Positions 1 through 11,565 of a stretch of 64,000 nucleotides of DNA are shown here, one piece after another. Below the pieces are notes generated by a model, which worked only from the letters and a program-made list of their open reading frames with translations, was not told the origin of the DNA and ran no database searches. How positions within the stretch are numbered: position 1 is the stretch's first letter; every line of letters begins with the position of its first letter. Position numbers and translations under genes: made by a program. The stretch lies in assembly GCA_963281255.1 (NCBI GenBank), contig OY725493.1, positions 2,169,550-2,233,549 of the forward strand, read 5' to 3'. Source of the DNA: Aphrocallistes beatrix. Lineage: Eukaryota > Porifera > Hexactinellida > Sceptrulophora > Aphrocallistidae.

Positions 1-2651
1 CCGATACGAAAATACAAAGTTTTCCTGTAATACAGCTTTCCAGAGAGTAGTTAGTTTGTTCGACCATTCTTCTATAGTCTGGAATGTTTTCTTCTTATCT
101 TTGCTGAAACAGTTTAAAATGCACTCTCTTAGCTTCGCTGCATTCTTAGCATAAGCAGGAGATATTCTGTTTAGAGGTGGTTCTCCTTCAAATAATCCTG
201 GAAAATAGAATACTTCTTCTTCAGGATGGAATTCAATCACATCACAGAATCGTTTATAGAAAGTGAGTTGATTTTCTTGCTGAGCTGCACATTCTGTCAT
301 TCTGTCTAGAGTTTTCATCAGGTTACTTCGAGCAGTTAAGAGGTTGGTGTGTGCATGAGTGTCGGGGACATTCTGATGTACAAACATACACCTGGGTTTG
401 GAATATGTCTCTTTCATTCGAATAAACGCGAATACAATTATCTGCAGAATATCCTGGATGTCGCTGTGTCCTTCTCCATACATGTTGATAACAGTGGCAT
501 CTCCCAATCCAACTGCAAACGTAGCTAACTCGTTGTCTCGTTTGTAGGATAAGTTGATATGTTCTGGAGCTCTCAACCCTTCTGTGTCCAGGAGGACTAG
601 GAAGTCGTATCCCAGCTGAGATCGGAGATTCTCTGCTATCTGAATCAGCTGCATGAAGATGCCGCGAGTACACCGACCAGAGGAGACAGGGAAGTTGGCT
701 CCAAACATGGTGTTCAGTAGAGTGGATTTGCCCGTACTTTGAATCCCCAAGATCGAGAGAACAAAAATACGTTTTTCATTGCCAATATTAAAAGCTAAGG
801 ATTTCAGTACATTAGTGACCCATTCAACAGGAACATGACTCACATCTCCATCAAGAATTTCAAAAGCGTATCCCTCAACCAAGAGACCTGCAGCTATATC
901 ATCCAAATTTCGAATTCTGAAATCAAGTGTTCTCTCTAAAAGTTGTTTCTGTTTTCTGGAAGAAGAGTGGTACGCTTCGAATACTTGTCCTAACTCTCTA
1001 AACACGTGTTCAATACCAAGAGAAGATTCAGTAATGCTCCTAGCTGCTTCTTTGAGGGAGATTTGCAAATCAGCTAATTTCTCATCCGAATTACTCACAG
1101 ACTTGAAAGAACATTTCAATTGGTGCAGCTTCCCATACTCATCATATAGAGGGGGAAGATATAGTCTGGATAATGAGTTAAAATCGTTCTGTAAAAGTTT
1201 CCAAAAAAGGTAGAAGTCACCTGTAGACCTCCCATAGTTTTTACAATGACTAAAAATATCAGTTAAAAAGGGGGAAGGATGTTTTAACATTTCTACTTGC
1301 TTTTGGCGTGATTCAGTCATTTCTGAAGTCCTCAATTCATGCGCACTTTCCATGTTTGGAAACCCATTCAATTCAAGATTATGCAATTCCCGCTTAGCAC
1401 TAGACCAATTAGACCAGGTTTCACCTTGCAATGGAAGCATAACTTTTTTCACGATTGCAAGTGGTTTTGACTGAACTTGGTTAAGAGGTATTAGCATACG
1501 ATGCACAATCGATTCAACGAATGATTCACATTGAACAATATTGAATTCATCTAGATCAACCTTAAAAGTTAGTTTCCTTGCAATCGAAATACAACCGTTA
1601 ATAGATTTTTTTAAAAATACAGGAGCGTTTTGTAAAAGGGAGCATATGCTACTAGAGATGAGGTTACAATCTTCACCTAAATTTTTCTTCTCTAAAAGTA
1701 AAGACGATTCATTATTTATAAATTTTGGATAGCGAATGTCATGCTGATTAATTGGGAAGTCTTCTTTGTAGAGTAGAAACTTAGTTCTAGAACTGATAGC
1801 TTTCACCATCACTGTTAGTTTGTCTGACATTGATTGGTCGCAGTGATTGATTGGAACAAAAACGTATACAAAGGATGAGATATTTGCGAGGAATTGGCAC
1901 ACCTTTGGATAGCTGAAGGCATCACCTCTCAAGTTGAGTATCACGCATGGTTCAGTGTTTCTTGATTGTCCTTCAATATTTGGTTCTATTTTCGGGAATA
2001 GCCAAGCAATTTCAACAGTTCCATCGAGGAAGATTCTCTTCTTGGTATTTCCAAGTTGATTTCTGTTAGAAAAATAATTGGGAATTCCGATTATTCGATT
2101 CAATATTTCTGATTTCTGACTTTTTCCAAAATCACCAACTTTTATAAAAGAGATGATAGGTAGCTTTTCTTCAGTCACTGAGAAGGAAGCACTTGAGTTG
2201 TCAGACCGTATATAGTCTTTGTGTAGAGTTTTGAGAGCGAATAAGTAGAAGGTAGGCTCCTGAGGAGAAGGGTAGCTAACTACCAAGGGAAGGGAGAGTT
2301 GACATTTGGATACTTGAGTGAGTAAGGTTTGGCGGAAAATTGGATGAGATTGTATAAAAAGAAAAAGAAATACGTCCATCGAATTAACAGGACTTTCTGA
2401 ACTGTCCTGAGAGTCAAGTTCCAGAAAGTCTGAAATGCTTCTTGTTTGTGTTTCTCTATCTGCAAGCATCGATTCAGGTAACTCCCTGCTGCTACAATCC
2501 AGCATCATTATTTTGTTTAGCATTTGCGCAGGCAGGTCTGAGGGAGATGTGACTTCCTGTGAAGGAGAAGTGGATGTGATGAGAATGGCATCTTGGAGAG
2601 TTATTATCTTCGGAGGCTGAGGAATGCTCAATTGCTTACGAAATTCTTCCA
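1..2651 (-). CDS. GVIN/URGCP-like very large GTPase, 3' end outside window
   Basis: The frame opens with MEEFRKQL at 2651 and I see no stop down to position 1, so about 883 codons of the N-terminal half are present. It aligns collinearly with the complete paralogue at 3795-8699, with length differences that keep frame. Visible motifs are a degenerate N-terminal loop (VGDFGKSQKSEILNRIIG), the GTPase P-loop GIQSTGKST near 740 and DTEGLRAPE near 590. GVIN and URGCP proteins are large cytosolic GTPases; vertebrate GVIN genes are interferon-induced, and the role in lower animals is unknown. Relative to its neighbour the P-loop has I for T after the first G. It is the downstream member of a head-to-tail pair. 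The family call is firm, but intactness beyond the window edge cannot be judged. Confidence 0.85.
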
Positions 2652-3794
2652 TATCTACCTACTAATATTTATAATTATTCGAGGAAAGAGATATTGATAA
2701 ATATTAAAACGCAATTATTAAGAAGTACATTCATTAATTTGTTAGTTTATTAATAGAATTTGTCAAAAGATAAAGGAATAGTAATTGTATACAGACAATA
2801 CAGTAGCTATTGGATATAGTGATAATGCCAGGGCCCAGGGGCAAGGGAATTTGTGGCCAACTTATCGCATAACCTTTGTGTCGCTATATCCAATAAAATT
2901 TGTATGGAATATCATCGACGGGGCATTCCAAATCGGACAAAGTATCACTATATCCAATATATCACAGGTATATCCAATCACTTCTCCAAAATCACTATAT
3001 ACAATACATATATACATATACTGTACATGTAGTAATAATATCCTCCAAGGAATTATGTTATTTTTAAGGCAAATAACAAAATTAATTTAATTTGTATAGA
3101 CAGTGGCATATCACGTTCTCCCAAAGTGGTACGGTCATTGCCATACTTTAGTTGCCAAAAAAGTGGTACGGCCGTCCCATATCGACCAATACTTTATTGT
3201 ATACGTTTTTTGGAATTCATGCCAACCGCTAGAAACTGAAATAATTTTCACTCTCCCATTCATTTTATTCAGTTTTAGGATAAATTCAGGTTTCCCATGC
3301 CAACTCTAACGGAAAATCTGTGAGAGTTGGCATGTCTGTTTGTATTGAGAATTCTAAGAGTATTTATTCTATATCGAAAATAATATTCCTGGATGATATG
3401 AAAAATAAAAGAACTTGGAAAATTCAGACTTGGAGATTATGAAAATATTATTTGATTGTTCGTAGAATTATCTATGAGTACTTATTCTCAACGAAAAATA
3501 CATTCGGAATCCGGGAATAGTGAGTATATATCAGAACGTAGCCCTCTTCCCAGCTTTATTTCAAAACTACTAACTAAGTTTGAAATGTTGTAGTTTGTCA
3601 AATAATTCGTTCGATAAGAGTTCAATTTGGAGTGATACAAAAAGATCTAAAATATTTAGAAACTTAGGTTAAGACAACAGAACAAGAGAAGAAGAAGAAT
3701 AATTTTTGAAATAAAAATACGCTAGTAAAATAAGGGGAAATAATTATTAATCTAACTAGTAAACAGTACCTAAAATATTTAGTAAAAATTCAAA
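2652..3794. other. Intergenic spacer between the GTPase genes
   Basis: About 1.1 kb separates the end of one GTPase gene from the ATG of the next. The first 70 bases upstream of the ATG at 2651 match the leader of the other copy (shared GAGGAAAGAG and AATATTAAAACGCAATTAT), so the duplication included promoter-proximal DNA. Positions 2809-2962 carry inverted copies of TATTGGATATAGTGAT, and 3218-3333 carry CATGCCAAC/GTTGGCATG arms, both probably small MITE remnants. No coding signal was seen. Confidence 0.5.
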
Positions 3795-6700
3795 CTAATC
3801 CGTTTTAAATATGTAATTTTTATAATGTATCTCAAGATCCTTCACCACTCCTTCTTTAGTAAGATGTTTCCAGCTAGATATAGATTCATTCTTAATGATA
3901 TCATAATGTTCTAAAAACTGCTTTTCAAAGGTACAGAGAACCCACTGCCAGTATTTTGAGTCCACGGCATCATCTCCCAAGATTTTCCAGGATTTAAAAT
4001 TTTCATTTACAATTTTGTAATTTATGAATTCATATGTTTGATCTCCATATCTAAATTTTAATCGATATTTGATGCCAGTAGTGCAATCGTTTAGATAAAT
4101 TTGTCTAGAATCAACATAACGCCAGCCACTAACTCCCATAGGACGATGGAAAGTACCACAGTAATGTTCATGGATGCCCATGGACAATTGACAAGGTTCC
4201 TTACAGAATGGACACAGTGCTTTGCATTCCATGAGAGGATCAGTGAGACGTTTATACAAAGATGTTTCTTCTTCTAAAATCTTCTCAATCCAAGAATTCC
4301 AATCAGTTTCGCCTATTTTTTTCTTCATTTCTTGAGAATACAAACTACAAAATTGCTCATAATTTTCGATCGTATGGATATCCAATACATCAAAGTCGCT
4401 GAATGATAGATTACGTACTTTGTGCTTAATCGCTGAATGAAATTTAGTTTTGAATAATTTCCAATTATCTGAATTTGATGATTCCTCCAAGTTTAAACTT
4501 GAATTTACACTTTCGTCAAAGTATATTTCAAGTAGTGTGTTAACTCTCTCAATGATTAATTTTAATATGGAATTCTGAACAGTTTTCTTCTTAAAATGTT
4601 TCTTGAGTTGATTTTGAGTATAGACAATCATGTAATTGAAAGGATCGTCAATGTATGAGATGTAGTCTTCAAACTTTCTCTCGTGAGCTAAATCCTTGAG
4701 AATTGACAGAATGAGAGAAGCTCTGCTCTGGAAGGTAATATCGTGTTTGGGATCTTTTAGAAACACGGAAAGAGAAATTTCAGAAACTGAATCAGATAAA
4801 TATTCTTTCATTGCTTCAAAAGTGATGTTTGCTAATTCTAGTGCACAGGAATATTCGTTTTGTATCCCTTCGCATAGTCTGAAGAAAATTTTATTCAGCT
4901 GACGCTCTAATTGATTGAATTTGAAATCTAGACTTGTCCGAGAAATGAAATTGTCTTCAACTCTTTCGAGAATTGGAATAACTTTGCAAGATTGGTAGAA
5001 AATAAAATCGAAAATAAATTCATTGGTAAATTGCATTGATTGCTGCATGTTCATGTTTTGAACAGATGCGTTGTGCTTGTTCAATATCTTAGAACAAATC
5101 TCAATGACGATATAGAAAGAGTTAGGATCATAAGGAGATACCTTCTTAATTTGAGGAGTAAAATATTCATCCAAACTTCGTTTGCATTCTGTTTTTATTA
5201 TTTCTAACTCATTCTTGAATTTTTTAGTAGCTGCATTCGGTCTAGTTATTCGTCTAAATATGGAAGAAAACGGAAAATATTCTGGAATCTTCTTCAATAG
5301 ATCGTTGAAGATGAAATACGGTTCATCAGAAGGTTCCATATCAGATGCATTTCCAAAATCCTTTTTCCCAATTTCACGAAATTTTGAAGTCTCCATGAGA
5401 AGTTCACGTTTGGTAGGAAATATGTTCATTGACTTGATTATCGCTGAATTAGAAAAAGCCTTCTGAAGATCAGTACAGATCTCACTCTTTTTTATTTCAT
5501 CAACTTCTATTTGTAACTTCCACTCGTCCCATATCTTTTGAAAGTTTGACTCGACAAGAGATTGATCTTCAAGTGTTCTTCCTTGGTCTTTCATCTCAAT
5601 AAAGAGTGAGTTAACCTTAGCTATGATGTCTTTGCGACATCTTGTGAATTTCTGATCCATTTCTTTCTTAGTTTGTTGTACTCGATAGATCATATTGTAC
5701 TCTCTCTCCAACTCGTTAATTTGTGATTCTCTCATCTTTTCAATGTGTAAGCGAATGTTTTCTTTCCATTGAGTCATTATCTCGACATTTTCATGATCAA
5801 AAAAAAATATTTTCACTAATCTTTCTTGTGATTCAGTTTCAATAGTTGGATTCATGCGTTCATTTGTTAATTGAGAGAGAAGATTCTTCCATATTTCTTC
5901 CACCGTCTCAAGATCTGCATTGAAGAGAAGATTAATGGATTCAGACTTCCATTCATTCATTGCTTGGATATACTTGGAATACCAACGAGAGAGTTCGTGA
6001 TCCAATTCAAATCTGGCAGTTACTTCTAGAGCATTCCGATACGAAAATACAAAGTTTTCCTGTAATACAGCTTTCCATAGAGTAGTTAGTTTGTCAGACC
6101 ATTCTTCTACAGTCTGGAATTGTTTCTTCTCACCTTTATTAAAACAGTTTAAAATGTATTCTCTTAGTTTCGCTGCATTCTTAGCATAAGCAGGAGATAT
6201 TCTGTTTAGAGGTGGTTCTCCTTCAAATAATCCTGGAAAATAGAATACTTCTTCTTCAGGATGGAATTCAATCACATCACAGAATCGTTTAAAGAAAGCG
6301 AATTTATTTTCTTGCTGAGCTGCACATTCTGTCATTCTGTCTAGAGTTTTCATCAGGTTACTTCGAGCAGTTAATAGGTTGGTGTGTGCATGAGTGTCAG
6401 GGACATTCTGATGTACAAACATACACCTGGGTTTGGAACATGTCTCTTTCATCCGAATAAACGCGAATACAATTATCTGCAGAATATCTTGGATGTCGCT
6501 GTGTCCTTCTCCATACATGTTGATAACAGTGGCATCTCCCAATCCAACTGCAAACGTAGCTAACTCGTTGTCTCGTTTGTAGGATGAGTTGATATGTTCT
6601 GGAGCTCTCAACCCTTCTGTATCCAGGAGGACTAGGTAGTCGTATCCCAGCTGAGATCGGAGATCCTCTGCTATCGGAATCAGCTGCATGAAGATGCCGC

Positions 6701-8699
6701 GAGTACACCGACCAGAGGAGACAGGGAAGTTGGCTCCAAACATGGTGTTCAGTAGAGTGGATTTGCCCGTACTTTGAGTTCCAAGGATCGAAAGAACAAA
6801 AATGCGTTTTTCATTTCCTATTTTATGAGATAAACATTGCAACACACTGGTCACCCATTCAACAGGAACATGGCTAACATCTCCATCAAGAATTTCAAAA
6901 GCGTGGCCCTCAACTAAGAGACCAGCTGATATGTCATCCAAATTTGGAATCCTGAAATCGAGCATTCTTTCTAAATTTTGTTTTTGTTTTCTAGTTCCGG
7001 ATTGGTATGCTTCGAATACTTGACCTAACTCTCTAAACACGTGTTCAATGCCAAGAGAAGATTCAGTGATATTCCTAGCAGCTTCTTTAAGGGTTTGGAT
7101 ATTATTTAACGTTTCATCGCCACCAACATTCATTCCTGAGTCGAAAGTATAATTTAATTTCTGCAAATCTCTATATTTATCATATAAAGGGGGTAGATGA
7201 AATCTGGATAATGCGTTAAAATCGTTCTGTAAAAGTTTCCATATAAGGTAGAAGTCACCTCTAGACTCCCCATAGCTCTTACAATGTTTCAAGATATCAG
7301 CTATGAGTGGAGAAGGCGTTTTTAATATTTGTATTTGCTCTTGACGAGTTTCAATCATTTTTACAGTAATCGTATCTTGAGCATGTTTCATGTCGGGATA
7401 ACCTTGCAATTGAAGATTGTGTAATTCTCGCTTAGCATTAGACCAAGTACTCCAAGTATCACCCTGCAATGGAAGCATACGCTTTTTCACGGTTGAAAGT
7501 GGTACTAATTTACTCTCATTAACAGCGTTGATAGGTTCCAGCATACGGCGCACAATTGAATCAACGAACGATTCACATTTAACAATATTGAATTCATCAA
7601 TATCAACCTTAAACGATAGATTCCTTGCAATCGAAATACAATCGTTAAGAGATACACTTAAAATTGGAGCGTTTTGTAAGAGTGAATAAATACTATCAGA
7701 AATGATATTACAATCTTCTCCCAAATTTTCCTTTTCTAGAAAAAAAAAAAACTCTTCGTTATCTATAAAATTTAGATAATGCAGATCATCCTCAAGAATA
7801 GACGATTCTTCTTTGTAAAGCAGGAATTTAACTTTCGGGGTAATCTCTTTTTCCAGCGTCGCTAGCTTTTCTGACATTGATTGGTCGCAGTGATTGATTG
7901 GAACAAAAACGTATACAAAGGATGAGATATTTGCGAGGAATTGGCACACCTTTGGATAGCTGAAGGCATCACCTCTCAAGTTGAGTATCACGCATGGTTC
8001 AGTGTTTCTTGATTGTCCTTCATTAGTTGGTTCTATTTTCGGGAATAGCCAAGCAATTTCAACAGTTCCATCGAGGAAGAATCTCTTCTTGGTATTTCCA
8101 AGTTGATTTCTGTTAGAAAAATAATTGGGAATTCCGATTATTCGATTCAATATTTCTGATTTCTGACTTTTTCCAAAATCACCAACTTTAATAAAAGAGA
8201 TGATAGGTAGCTTTTCTTCAGTCACTGAGAAGGAAGCACTTGAGTTGTCAGACCGTATATAGTCTTTGTGTAGAGTTTTGAGAGCGAATAAGTAGAAGGT
8301 AGGCTCCTGAGGAGAAGGGTAGCTAACTACCAAGGGAAGAGAGAGTTGACATTTGGATACTTGAGTGAGTAAGGTTTGGCGGAAAATTGGGTGAGATTGT
8401 ATAAAAAGATAAAGAAATACGTCCATCGAATTAACTTGATGTTGGGACTGGTCCTCAGAAGAACGTTTCAAGAAAGCATAGACACTTTTTTTTGACTGTC
8501 CTCCGTCCGTAAGCATCGATTTAGGTAAGTCCCTGCTGCTACAATCTAGCATCATTATCTTGTTCAGCATATGTGCAGGCAGGTCTGAGGGAGATGTGAC
8601 TTCCTGTGAAGGAGAAGTGGATGTGATGAGAATGGCATCTTGGAGAGTTATTGTCTTTGGGGGCTGATGAATGTACAATTGCTTACGAAATTCTTCCAT
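3795..8699 (-). CDS. GVIN/URGCP-like very large GTPase, complete, intronless
   Basis: A single 1634-codon exon. The family comprises large dynamin-superfamily-related GTPases (GVIN1/VLIG, URGCP), cytosolic or nuclear and linked in vertebrates to interferon response. Here the G domain has P-loop G640-TQST-GKS(T) and switch motif D693-TEGL, followed by RCMFVHQNVPDTHAHTN typical of the family. A degenerate P-loop-like VGDFGKSQKSEILN lies near residue 180. The C-terminus (about residues 1490-1520) has the cysteine/histidine cluster CPFCKEPC...HEHYCGTFHRP, with the GW and CTTG motifs that end GVIN proteins. The middle third is long, charged and helical-looking. It is shorter than human GVIN1 (about 2400 aa) but complete at both ends. 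The start was chosen at the MEEFRKQL shared with the tandem copy. A poly-A run at about 7740-7751 on the plus strand encodes FFFF, a frameshift-prone tract that is nonetheless in frame. Confidence 0.92.
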   Translation of the reverse strand: MEEFRKQLYIHQPPKTITLQDAILITSTSPSQEVTSPSDLPAHMLNKIMMLDCSSRDLPKSMLTDGGQSKKSVYAFLKRSSEDQSQHQVNSMDVFLYLFIQSHPIFRQTLLTQVSKCQLSLPLVVSYPSPQEPTFYLFALKTLHKDYIRSDNSSASFSVTEEKLPIISFIKVGDFGKSQKSEILNRIIGIPNYFSNRNQLGNTKKRFFLDGTVEIAWLFPKIEPTNEGQSRNTEPCVILNLRGDAFSYPKVCQFLANISSFVYVFVPINHCDQSMSEKLATLEKEITPKVKFLLYKEESSILEDDLHYLNFIDNEEFFFFLEKENLGEDCNIISDSIYSLLQNAPILSVSLNDCISIARNLSFKVDIDEFNIVKCESFVDSIVRRMLEPINAVNESKLVPLSTVKKRMLPLQGDTWSTWSNAKRELHNLQLQGYPDMKHAQDTITVKMIETRQEQIQILKTPSPLIADILKHCKSYGESRGDFYLIWKLLQNDFNALSRFHLPPLYDKYRDLQKLNYTFDSGMNVGGDETLNNIQTLKEAARNITESSLGIEHVFRELGQVFEAYQSGTRKQKQNLERMLDFRIPNLDDISAGLLVEGHAFEILDGDVSHVPVEWVTSVLQCLSHKIGNEKRIFVLSILGTQSTGKSTLLNTMFGANFPVSSGRCTRGIFMQLIPIAEDLRSQLGYDYLVLLDTEGLRAPEHINSSYKRDNELATFAVGLGDATVINMYGEGHSDIQDILQIIVFAFIRMKETCSKPRCMFVHQNVPDTHAHTNLLTARSNLMKTLDRMTECAAQQENKFAFFKRFCDVIEFHPEEEVFYFPGLFEGEPPLNRISPAYAKNAAKLREYILNCFNKGEKKQFQTVEEWSDKLTTLWKAVLQENFVFSYRNALEVTARFELDHELSRWYSKYIQAMNEWKSESINLLFNADLETVEEIWKNLLSQLTNERMNPTIETESQERLVKIFFFDHENVEIMTQWKENIRLHIEKMRESQINELEREYNMIYRVQQTKKEMDQKFTRCRKDIIAKVNSLFIEMKDQGRTLEDQSLVESNFQKIWDEWKLQIEVDEIKKSEICTDLQKAFSNSAIIKSMNIFPTKRELLMETSKFREIGKKDFGNASDMEPSDEPYFIFNDLLKKIPEYFPFSSIFRRITRPNAATKKFKNELEIIKTECKRSLDEYFTPQIKKVSPYDPNSFYIVIEICSKILNKHNASVQNMNMQQSMQFTNEFIFDFIFYQSCKVIPILERVEDNFISRTSLDFKFNQLERQLNKIFFRLCEGIQNEYSCALELANITFEAMKEYLSDSVSEISLSVFLKDPKHDITFQSRASLILSILKDLAHERKFEDYISYIDDPFNYMIVYTQNQLKKHFKKKTVQNSILKLIIERVNTLLEIYFDESVNSSLNLEESSNSDNWKLFKTKFHSAIKHKVRNLSFSDFDVLDIHTIENYEQFCSLYSQEMKKKIGETDWNSWIEKILEEETSLYKRLTDPLMECKALCPFCKEPCQLSMGIHEHYCGTFHRPMGVSGWRYVDSRQIYLNDCTTGIKYRLKFRYGDQTYEFINYKIVNENFKSWKILGDDAVDSKYWQWVLCTFEKQFLEHYDIIKNESISSWKHLTKEGVVKDLEIHYKNYIFKTD

Positions 8700-9250
8700 A
8701 TCTACCTACTAATACTTATCGAGGAAAGAGAGTATTGTTAAATATTAAAACGCAATTATCATTTTTTAGTTGTGTTCGATTCTAGCAAATTATAGGCTAG
8801 CTAGTCGTAGGAAAAGGAAAAATTGAAATGCGTATGAATTTTCCCAAAAATAAAAAATAGAAATTTAATAAATGATGAAAGAAAATACTCCTGAGAATTT
8901 AACTATTTTGATGGTTACTTGAAACAATGTATAAAAGATAACCTTGGCCAAAAATATGGGTGCTAAAACCTCCATGTCCCCCGTGGTTCCTCTTCCACTG
9001 AGTCAGAGGGTAGGGGTTACAGGGGTGGACTAACTGGTTGGGGGATACTCATAATGGAAGATTGGCATTTTCAAATGGAGATACTGAGGCCTCATCTCAC
9101 CTACTAGAGATGTCTACGTTTCTGAAAGGTATTATTTCTAAAATAATCAATTGGCAGAAAGAGAGTTACTCTGCACCTCAGAGCTATATATATTGGATAT
9201 TGAATTTTAATAATATTTAATACTACGGACCATATTCAATTAAATAATCT
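8700..9250. other. Intergenic region
   Basis: This stretch lies between the GTPase start and the stop of the 7TM gene. The first 60 bases repeat the leader found upstream of the tandem copy at 2652. The rest is low-complexity AT-rich sequence with one GC-richer patch near 8970-9030. No gene was recognised. Confidence 0.4.
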
Positions 9251-10306
9251 TTAAATAAATCTACTATAGTGAATAGAATTATGATATCTAAAAATAAGAG
9301 GTTTAATCTTTCTGTTGATACAATTCAGTCTCCGTTTCCCTACGAGATAGCGAAAAAAAAGCATACTCGCAAAATACAGGTAGCAAAAGCTCATTAGGAG
9401 TGTGTACACGATATATCCTATATTGACGACGTGATCAAAGTAAACTAGGATGAGTTCCAATATAAATGGGCAATGTACAGAGGTAGAATGAATAATTATG
9501 TTTGGAATGCTCGCAAGATTGTAGAGACATTCTGGAATTGTAAGGCTACAAAACGCAAATGCTAGAACAATACTAGCCATTCTGAAATGGAGACGTATAG
9601 ACCGCTCAGTGAGATAAGCAGCTCTATCCTTAAAGAGTCTAGCTTCTGTTTCTCTACTCTTCAGGTGTCTGTAAAACCGCCGTGAGTAGACTAGGTAGAT
9701 GACAAGGTCAGCCAATAATACTAGTGCTTTCATTAAATGGACTAACAACTCAATCTGATAAAATTGAGATATTTCTGTACAATTAACTAACAAATAAATG
9801 CCGAGAAAAACAGCACATCTTAAAGTAATGTAACCTGTCCACCTCACCAGTACGTCTTTGTAAGGACAATGCAGGTAGGTCAGCCAGAGAACTTTCAAAA
9901 CTAGACACGTGGTGGAGATGTGGCAGTTGTATGCAATATGGAATAAACAATAGAAGGGGAGTTTAACTCGATCCAGATACCAGAAGAAGATTGGGTCAGA
10001 CGCGTTAAAGTATTCTCTCCAAGAAGGTAAACATAGGACTGAGAAGGAAACGTTAAAAAGAACCTCGACCACGACGATAATGATAATAAAATTATTTATC
10101 AATACTTTTATTTTAAGATTTTTTAAAAGGTTCTGGAAGTGGGGCATCATCAGATCATCTACTGAAACACTTTTGATAAGAAGAGCAAGGAGATAGCGTC
10201 TCTTCACGTAGTAGCAGAATACAATTAATCCTAAGAAGCAGAACGTCATGGTGGTGATGGACAGGATGTTTTCTTCTATCTCTGTGATCTGGGTTGGCGT
10301 CCTCAT
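9251..10306 (-). CDS. Orphan seven-transmembrane receptor-like protein
   Basis: An intronless 351-aa protein with about seven hydrophobic helices (roughly residues 15-35, 65-92, 112-140, 155-175, 185-210, 242-268 and 288-325). I do not recognise a named GPCR class: there is no DRY or NPxxY in the expected places. It shares a topology and a signature with the plus-strand gene at 48613-49767: a K-N-L-x-I-K-x-x-I-x-N-F segment before helix 2, and a basic loop after helix 5 of the form SRRFYRHLKSRETEAR against SCRSFYILLKGRRDEAR. The two therefore form a small lineage-specific family, inferred to be receptors of the plasma membrane. A TATAAAT box lies about 40 bases upstream of the ATG. Confidence 0.75.
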   Translation of the reverse strand: MRTPTQITEIEENILSITTMTFCFLGLIVFCYYVKRRYLLALLIKSVSVDDLMMPHFQNLLKNLKIKVLINNFIIIIVVVEVLFNVSFSVLCLPSWREYFNASDPIFFWYLDRVKLPFYCLFHIAYNCHISTTCLVLKVLWLTYLHCPYKDVLVRWTGYITLRCAVFLGIYLLVNCTEISQFYQIELLVHLMKALVLLADLVIYLVYSRRFYRHLKSRETEARLFKDRAAYLTERSIRLHFRMASIVLAFAFCSLTIPECLYNLASIPNIIIHSTSVHCPFILELILVYFDHVVNIGYIVYTLLMSFCYLYFASMLFFRYLVGKRRLNCINRKIKPLIFRYHNSIHYSRFI

Positions 10307-10344
10307 CGCGATGAATTTGTTTGTTTAAATGAATGTTCAATGAG

Positions 10345-10351
10345 ATTTATA
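10345..10351 (-). promoter_or_regulatory. TATA box of the orphan 7TM gene
   Basis: On the minus strand the sequence reads GAGTATAAATCTC, ending about 39 bases before the ATG at 10306. The other 7TM gene has TATAAATAA at the same distance from its ATG. This implies a very short 5' leader. No transcript data were available. Confidence 0.4.
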
Positions 10352-11497
10352 CTCTACAATCAAGGTTTCTTTTTTTCTCGCCCATCTTCTGTAATCGTGA
10401 TTTCAGAAGAAAATAGTGTTTTCATACTTTCAGGTATTTACAGGGTACTAATGGTCTGTTCTTTTAGGTACGTACATTGAAAATATAGTCACACTCCAAA
10501 TTTCCAGTGAAAAAAATCAAATGCATAACTACGATTTCTCTTGATGAATGGAAGGATTCGCCAGTCTCAAGTAGTAAATCGAATAGCGGACGTCAGTCCT
10601 CTAACTATGCCTCAAATACAAGTGTATTTAGGCCCTGGAGTAATCACAAGTTGTAATCCTATCCGCCATATATTATAAGCATATATCTGAATAAAATAAA
10701 ACATGGTGTCATGTATATGGTACAAATTTGCTTCTGCAGTGTTCTAGGATATCTCTTAAAATAAACCATCTTGATTACATAAATGTAATATCTTTAAGCA
10801 TTCTAAGCATTTGGGCATTGGGGAGTTTTTTTAAAATATGTGACCTGGATAAAACACAATTAAGGATTAAAAGGCTTCGGGGGCTACAGTGCGATTGCAG
10901 TTAGGCTTTGTGCCCACATTAGAAGGGACAATGTAGGAGCCATTAAAATTCATTTAGTACGATTCAAAAAAAAATTAGTTTTATATGAGATTATTCTTAA
11001 TTTTTGGAAAACGCGTATACATTAAGCGTCTGAAAAGGTCCGTACATCGTCCAGACGTTCTAACAGACATTCTTTATTTGATGTAGATTTCTACCTGGAG
11101 CATCGATTATTCAGATTTCACATCTTCCTCACATGACAAATTGTTAACCAATGGAATCGCAGGATTTATTATTACATTAAGCCTACACGGTCCAACTTTG
11201 TCGTAAAAGCAACTGTTACATGCAACTTTGTTGCGTGCAGCATGGTTTCATTGTGATTCAACAATATTGCTGAACTCTTGCTGAATACAACATTGTGTTA
11301 GCACTAGTTGTAATTGTCATTAGTGATTTCGTGATGTAGGGAGGAGCAATAAATTACAGTATAGTCGATACATGATATAAGAATACCTTGAGGTCAAATA
11401 AAAATTTTATATAGTATACATTAATATTGGTTCTATGGATTTGGTCTGATTTATCACGCGGGAAAATGTCCTTATATAGTGTATATTCTATCTAGTG

Positions 11498-11565
11498 TAT
11501 CTGTTGCAGGCCAAATGCGTTTTCAGGTCAAACGCGTTTGGCCTAGGCCAGATACGTTTTCATTA
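11498..11565. repeat. Three-unit array of AACGCGTT-centred palindromes
   Basis: After the phrase GTGTATCTGTTGCAG come three related 18-mers starting at 11509, 11526 and 11546. The central one, GGTCAAACGCGTTTGGCC, is an almost perfect dyad. The same lead-in phrase and the same 17/20-base spacing occur at 55591-55710, where the arms are different. Confidence 0.6.

Noticed and set aside
323..673. Minus-strand reading frame MYSRHLHAADSDSR, and its twin at 6397-6708
   Set aside because: Both lie out of frame inside the GTPase P-loop regions; the true frame there encodes the conserved G domain.
2280..2465. Minus-strand frame suggesting a frameshift in the first GTPase gene
   Set aside because: Codon-by-codon reading shows the GTPase frame itself stays open across this region (ESMLADRETQTRS...), so there is no frameshift.
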